Shown piece after piece: positions 7,023-9,989 of a DNA stretch of 9,989 bases. The stretch covers positions 1 through 9,989 of the forward strand of contig JAVBNK010000063.1 of assembly GCA_031551595.1 (NCBI GenBank), read 5' to 3'. The position numbers and the translations under genes were made by a program. This DNA comes from JAVBOW01 sp031551595. Lineage in GTDB: Bacteria; Bacteroidota; Bacteroidia; Bacteroidales; Rikenellaceae. A model generated the notes under the pieces. The model was not told the origin of the DNA. It did no database searches and saw only the letters and a program-made list of their open reading frames with translations. Numbering within the stretch: position 1 is the stretch's first letter; the number at the start of each line of letters is the position of its first letter.

Positions 7023-8128
7023 CTCCACACCGCCCAGACGTTGAACAGCAGGGCGAATCCGCACAGGGCGGCAAGCTCGGGAAGCAGGTCGGCCACGGCG
7101 CTGCCCTTGATGTAGACCGCACGCATCACGGCGATGAAATAGGTGAGCGGATTGGCCTGTGCGATCATCTGGGCCCATTCCGGCATTCCCTCGATCGGGG
7201 TGAACAGGCCGCTCATCATCAGGAAGACGATCACGAAGAAGAACATCAGGAACATGGCCTGCTGCATGGTTCCCGAATTGTTCGAGATCAGCACCCCCAG
7301 GCCCGACATCACCAGCAGGAACGCCATCGTGAAGAGCATGATGGTCCACATGCTGCCCACGGGCAGGAAGCCGTAGACGATCCAGGCCATCGGCACGCAC
7401 ACGAAAAGCACGACGAACCCCACGATCCAGTAGGGGATCAGTTTGCCCAGGATGAAGGTAAATTTGCTGACCGGCGTGACGTTGATCTGCTCGATGGTGC
7501 CCAGTTCCTTCTCGCTGACGATGTTGAGTGCGGGTAGAAAACCGCACAGCATCGTCAGCAGCATCACCATCAGCGCCGGGACCATGAACAGTTTGTAGTC
7601 CATGTGGGGATTGAACAGGCCCTGCACATGCACCCCGAACGAAGGCTGCGGCTGTGCGGGCCCCTGCACAGCCAGGGAGGCGTATTGTTGCCGCAGCTCG
7701 GACGAAAACTCCTCCAGGATCGCCGACATATAGCTGACCGACAGTGCGCCTTTGGTGCCGTTGACGCTGTTGGCGGCGATCAGCACCTGGGGACGCATAC
7801 CGCGCATCAGGTCGGCCTCGAAGCCGGGCGGGATCTCCACGATCATGTCCGCATCGCCCCGCTCGATGCTCCGCATGGCCTGGCCGTAGTCGGGAGCGAT
7901 ATCCGCCAGGCGGAAATAGTCCGACGCGACCATTTTATCGGTCAGCCGCATCGAAAGCGTACTGTGGTCGCCGTCGGCGATGCTGACATTGACGTTACGG
8001 ATCTCCAGGTTGGCCGCCCATGGCATGATCAGGATCATCAGGCACGGGAAAATCACGATCAGGCGCGGGATCATCGGATTGCGCACCATCTGCTTGAACT
8101 CTTTCTCAATGAGGTAGCGCAGGGTCAT
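7001..8128 (-). CDS. ABC-2 type transporter permease (second of pair)
   Basis: This is the membrane subunit of an ABC exporter of the YhhJ/YbhR/YbhS kind, acting in the inner membrane with an ATPase partner. The 375 residues show a cytoplasmic N-terminus (EKEFKQMVRNP, 8-18), a first membrane segment at about 21-40, a large soluble periplasmic domain (about 41-175), FNPHMDYKLFMVPALM (172-187) and then about five more hydrophobic segments. SEKELGTIEQINVTPV (205-220) is the typical loop after the second segment. SGLFTPIEGMPEWAQ (306-320) and NPLTYFIAVMR (326-336) are also characteristic. Its ATG overlaps the stop of the upstream permease as ATGA (8125-8128), so the two are one operon. The two proteins probably form a heterodimer. 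The exported substrate cannot be told from sequence. Confidence 0.88.
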   Translation of the reverse strand: MTLRYLIEKEFKQMVRNPMIPRLIVIFPCLMILIMPWAANLEIRNVNVSIADGDHSTLSMRLTDKMVASDYFRLADIAPDYGQAMRSIERGDADMIVEIPPGFEADLMRGMRPQVLIAANSVNGTKGALSVSYMSAILEEFSSELRQQYASLAVQGPAQPQPSFGVHVQGLFNPHMDYKLFMVPALMVMLLTMLCGFLPALNIVSEKELGTIEQINVTPVSKFTFILGKLIPYWIVGFVVLFVCVPMAWIVYGFLPVGSMWTIMLFTMAFLLVMSGLGVLISNNSGTMQQAMFLMFFFVIVFLMMSGLFTPIEGMPEWAQMIAQANPLTYFIAVMRAVYIKGSAVADLLPELAALCGFALLFNVWAVWSYRKSGA

Positions 8129-9228
8129 TCGAGCCGAAGTTTGAATTTTTTGAGGCTGAAGCCTATCAGGAATACGGCCATGCCGGCCAGGATGCCCATT
8201 TCACGCAGGATGCCGCCCATGCCCAGGCCCTCGATCATCACTTTGCGCACGGCCATGATGTACCATTTCGCCGGGATGATGTTCGACAGCCCCTGAAGGA
8301 CCTTCGGCATGCTCTCGATGGGGAAGACCAACCCCGAAAGCATCATCGTGGGCATCATCAGCACCATGCCCGAGAGCAGCATCGCCACGATCTGCGTGCG
8401 TGCCAGGGTCGAGATGAGCAGCCCGAGCGACAGCGACACCAGGATGAAAACCAGCGACAGCAACGCCAGTATCCCCAGGTTGCCCACCACGGGTACCCCC
8501 AGCACGAAGATCGCCAACAGCAGGATGGTCGTGAGGTTGACGCACGAAACGGCCATATAGGGTACGGCCTTGGCCAGGATGATCATCATCGGCCGCACGG
8601 GCGAGCACAGCAGCACTTCGATGGTGCCCATCTCCTTCTCGCGCACGATAGAGATCGAGGTCATCATCGCGCAGATCAGCATCAGGATCAGCCCCATCAC
8701 GCCCGGCACGAAATTATAGGCCGATTTCATCGCCGGGTTATACAGCATCTTTACCGAAGGTTCGATCCGCATGGGGATGTCCGCCGGGCCGCGCCGGCCC
8801 AGGGCGTAGTCGCGCAGGATGTTGACCGCATAGGACGTGAAAAGCGAGGCCTGGTTGGGGTCGCTGCCGTCGGCCAGGATCTGCACCCCGGCCTCGCCCG
8901 TCGAAACCATATTCCCGGCAAACCCGGGGCTGAACACCACCGCCATGCGGATCTTGCCGCGGCGGAACAGCTCGTCGGTCCGGGCGGGAGTCTGCACGTG
9001 GTGGGTGACCGTGAAATATTCGCTCGCTTCGAGGCTGCGGACGATCTCGCGGGTGATGTCGTCCTGCGAAGCGTCGACCACCGCCACCCGCACGTCATGC
9101 ACTTCGGTTGTCAGCGCGAACCCGAACAGGATGATCTGTATAATGGGAATGACCAACAGGATCAGCATCGTCCGCGGATCGCGGAAGATGTGGCGGAACT
9201 CTTTGCCTACGAAGGTCAGGAATCGCAT
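8125..9228 (-). CDS. ABC-2 type transporter permease (first of pair)
   Basis: The 367-residue product has the same architecture as its partner: cytoplasmic start (GKEFRHIFRDPRT, 8-20), membrane segment 1 at about 22-40, a periplasmic domain of about 130 residues, then the family blocks YNPAMKSAYNFVPG (163-176), REKEMGTIEVLLCSPVRP (196-213) and LSGLVFPIESMPKVLQ (297-312), and further membrane segments to about 358. The basic tail KKFKLRLE follows. It leads the operon, with a candidate promoter at 9341-9348. In many genomes such pairs sit with an HlyD-like fusion protein and an ATPase (YbhF/YhiH type). Neither is in the window: the next gene upstream is the OmpH-like one beyond a 416-bp gap with its own terminator. 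Confidence 0.88.
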   Translation of the reverse strand: MRFLTFVGKEFRHIFRDPRTMLILLVIPIIQIILFGFALTTEVHDVRVAVVDASQDDITREIVRSLEASEYFTVTHHVQTPARTDELFRRGKIRMAVVFSPGFAGNMVSTGEAGVQILADGSDPNQASLFTSYAVNILRDYALGRRGPADIPMRIEPSVKMLYNPAMKSAYNFVPGVMGLILMLICAMMTSISIVREKEMGTIEVLLCSPVRPMMIILAKAVPYMAVSCVNLTTILLLAIFVLGVPVVGNLGILALLSLVFILVSLSLGLLISTLARTQIVAMLLSGMVLMMPTMMLSGLVFPIESMPKVLQGLSNIIPAKWYIMAVRKVMIEGLGMGGILREMGILAGMAVFLIGFSLKKFKLRLE

Positions 9229-9316
9229 CTGCAGTCGGTTATATCAACGCGTGTCCCGGGGAGGAAAGTGGATTTCATAAACGAAACGCATCTTATGCCC
9301 GCACCGGTCCGGGCCT

Positions 9317-9330
9317 GCCGGAACTCCGGC
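9317..9330 (-). other. Small stem-loop near the predicted mRNA start of the permease operon
   Basis: GCCGG (9317-9321) and CCGGC (9326-9330) pair around AACT, and GGG (9311-9313) can add to CCC (9331-9333) across a bulge. If transcription begins near 9333 the structure would cap the 5' end of the permease mRNA. No function is claimed. Confidence 0.3.
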
Positions 9331-9340
9331 CCCGCGACGA

Positions 9341-9348
9341 CAAAGATA
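9341..9348 (-). promoter_or_regulatory. Bacteroidota -7 box for the permease operon
   Basis: The minus strand reads TATCTTTG, an exact match to the TAnnTTTG -7 consensus known from Bacteroides. It lies in an A/T-rich patch 113 bp before the permease ATG. A good TTTG -33 box at the usual spacing was not found, so the assignment rests on the -7 box and position. Confidence 0.5.
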
Positions 9349-9386
9349 AAAATTTTGACGCACCTTTCACATGAAATCGGGTATAA

Positions 9387-9575
9387 TGGACAAAAGTGGC
9401 TGGCGGAATGGCTGTAAATTTCCAATTGTGATCGAATGACATACAAAATAGATGAAGTCAAGTTCATCCAGGTCGATAAGACATCCTTAAAACTTAGCGC
9501 AAAACCTACTCCGGGCACCGTGGGTGGGCGCAGGGCAGGTTTCACGAGAACCAAAGGTCCAACCTCTTTTGTCCA
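9387..9575. repeat. 189-bp stretch bounded by 13-bp inverted repeats (MITE-like)
   Basis: TGGACAAAAGTGG (9387-9399) and CCTCTTTTGTCCA (9563-9575) are inverted copies matching at 12 of 13 bases. The interior is A/T-rich compared with the neighbouring genes. It holds a short plus-strand frame (ATG 9436 to TGA 9585, 49 codons) with no domain I recognise. No clear target-site duplication flanks it. It could be a small non-autonomous transposon, a worn insertion-sequence remnant, or a chance repeat pair. Confidence 0.4.
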
Positions 9576-9590
9576 CATTGCCTGAAATCG

Positions 9591-9626
9591 CCAAAACAAA
9601 AGAAGCCTCCTTCTCAGGAAGCTTCT
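9591..9626 (-). terminator. Rho-independent terminator of the ompH-like gene
   Basis: Read on the minus strand, AGAAGC (from 9626) pairs with GCTTCT (to 9601) and, after one A-C mismatch, four more base pairs close a 4-base loop. The run TTTGTTTTGG follows (9600-9591). It lies 18 bases past the stop codon of the OmpH-like gene, so it should end that transcript and separate it from the permease operon. Confidence 0.8.
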
Positions 9627-9644
9627 CGATGGATGCGCAACCGA

Positions 9645-9989
9645 TTAATTCGCGGGCGCCTGCGGCTGCTTGGGTTTGGCGTTTTCGGGAATGCCCAACG
9701 CTTTTTTCACCATCGGCAGGATGTTGACCACCTGCACTTCGTCGACATAGACCGTCGAGGCGGCCGACGAGTCGAACACGATCAGGTAGCCCCCGTCTTT
9801 GCTCACCTTCTGGATCGCTTCACGCGCACGGGCGATCACCGGAGCCATCAACTCACCCTGTTTTTCCGCCATGTCCTCCTGGGCGGTTTCCTGGAATTCC
9901 AGGAACCGGGTCCTCAGGTCGTTCAACTCTTTCTCCTTGAGCTGGCGCACCGAAGTGGTCATGCTTTCGCCCTTGGCGCTGAAATCTTC
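9645..9989 (-). CDS. ompH: OmpH/Skp-like periplasmic chaperone (5' part missing)
   Basis: Skp/OmpH proteins are periplasmic chaperones that carry unfolded outer-membrane proteins to the BAM complex. Only the last 114 codons are inside the window. The frame stays open to the right edge, with EDFSAKGES preceding the first visible ATG at 9962, so that ATG is internal and not the start. The visible part shows the family's charged helical stretch (QLKEKELNDLRTRFLEFQE, positions 7-25 counted from that ATG), AIQKVSKDGGYLIVFDSSAAS (49-69 counted the same way, broken up here only by its length), and VYVDEVQVVNILPMVKKALGI. A short PKQPQAPAN tail ends it. The signal peptide would lie outside the window. 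In Bacteroidota such genes often come after bamA and in tandem pairs. A strong terminator follows the stop. Confidence 0.88.
   Translation of the reverse strand, partial: EDFSAKGESMTTSVRQLKEKELNDLRTRFLEFQETAQEDMAEKQGELMAPVIARAREAIQKVSKDGGYLIVFDSSAASTVYVDEVQVVNILPMVKKALGIPENAKPKQPQAPAN

Overview
The window looks like a chromosomal segment of a high-GC Bacteroidota, most likely an Alistipes-like member of the Rikenellaceae. This is an inference from several signs: a Bacteroidota-type FtsQ ending in YINLRYRNQIVCTK, a GldE-type CNNM/CBS protein paired with a phosphopantetheinyl transferase, a TAnnTTTG promoter box, A-rich start contexts without clear Shine-Dalgarno sequences, and GC-rich coding DNA. 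No single marker fixes the genus.

Layout. Bases 1-464 carry no convincing gene but are full of nested stem-loops. They lead into the end of a division and cell wall cluster on the plus strand: ftsQ (465-1298), ftsA (1298-2710, starting inside the ftsQ stop codon) and ftsZ (2878-4245). The ftsA-ftsZ gap (2711-2877) holds a perfect 19-bp palindrome and a weaker copy of its core 45 bp downstream. After ftsZ comes an 853-bp non-coding stretch (4246-5098) built from imperfect copies of two structured repeats, here called A (about 90 nt) and B (about 70 nt). A GldE-like membrane protein (5099-6397, TTG start) and an Sfp-superfamily 4'-phosphopantetheinyl transferase (6411-7022) follow as a pair.

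On the minus strand, two ABC-2 type permeases of the YhhJ/YbhS kind (9228-8125, then 8128-7001) overlap by 4 nt. The second runs tail to tail into the transferase with a 22-nt overlap. No ATPase or membrane-fusion subunit is visible. Upstream of them are a good -7 box (9341-9348) and a 189-bp stretch bounded by 13-bp inverted repeats. The 3' part of an OmpH/Skp-like periplasmic chaperone gene (9989-9645, minus) closes the window, with a clear terminator behind it.

How they work together: FtsQ, FtsA and FtsZ form the core of the divisome (membrane scaffold, membrane tether, ring polymer). The GldE/transferase pair and the permease pair are separate units. The most unusual content is the repeat family. 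A composite B+A element of about 175-180 nt sits just upstream of both ftsQ and the gldE-like gene. Its hairpin positions are kept while the hairpin sequences change, which points to selection on a folded form.
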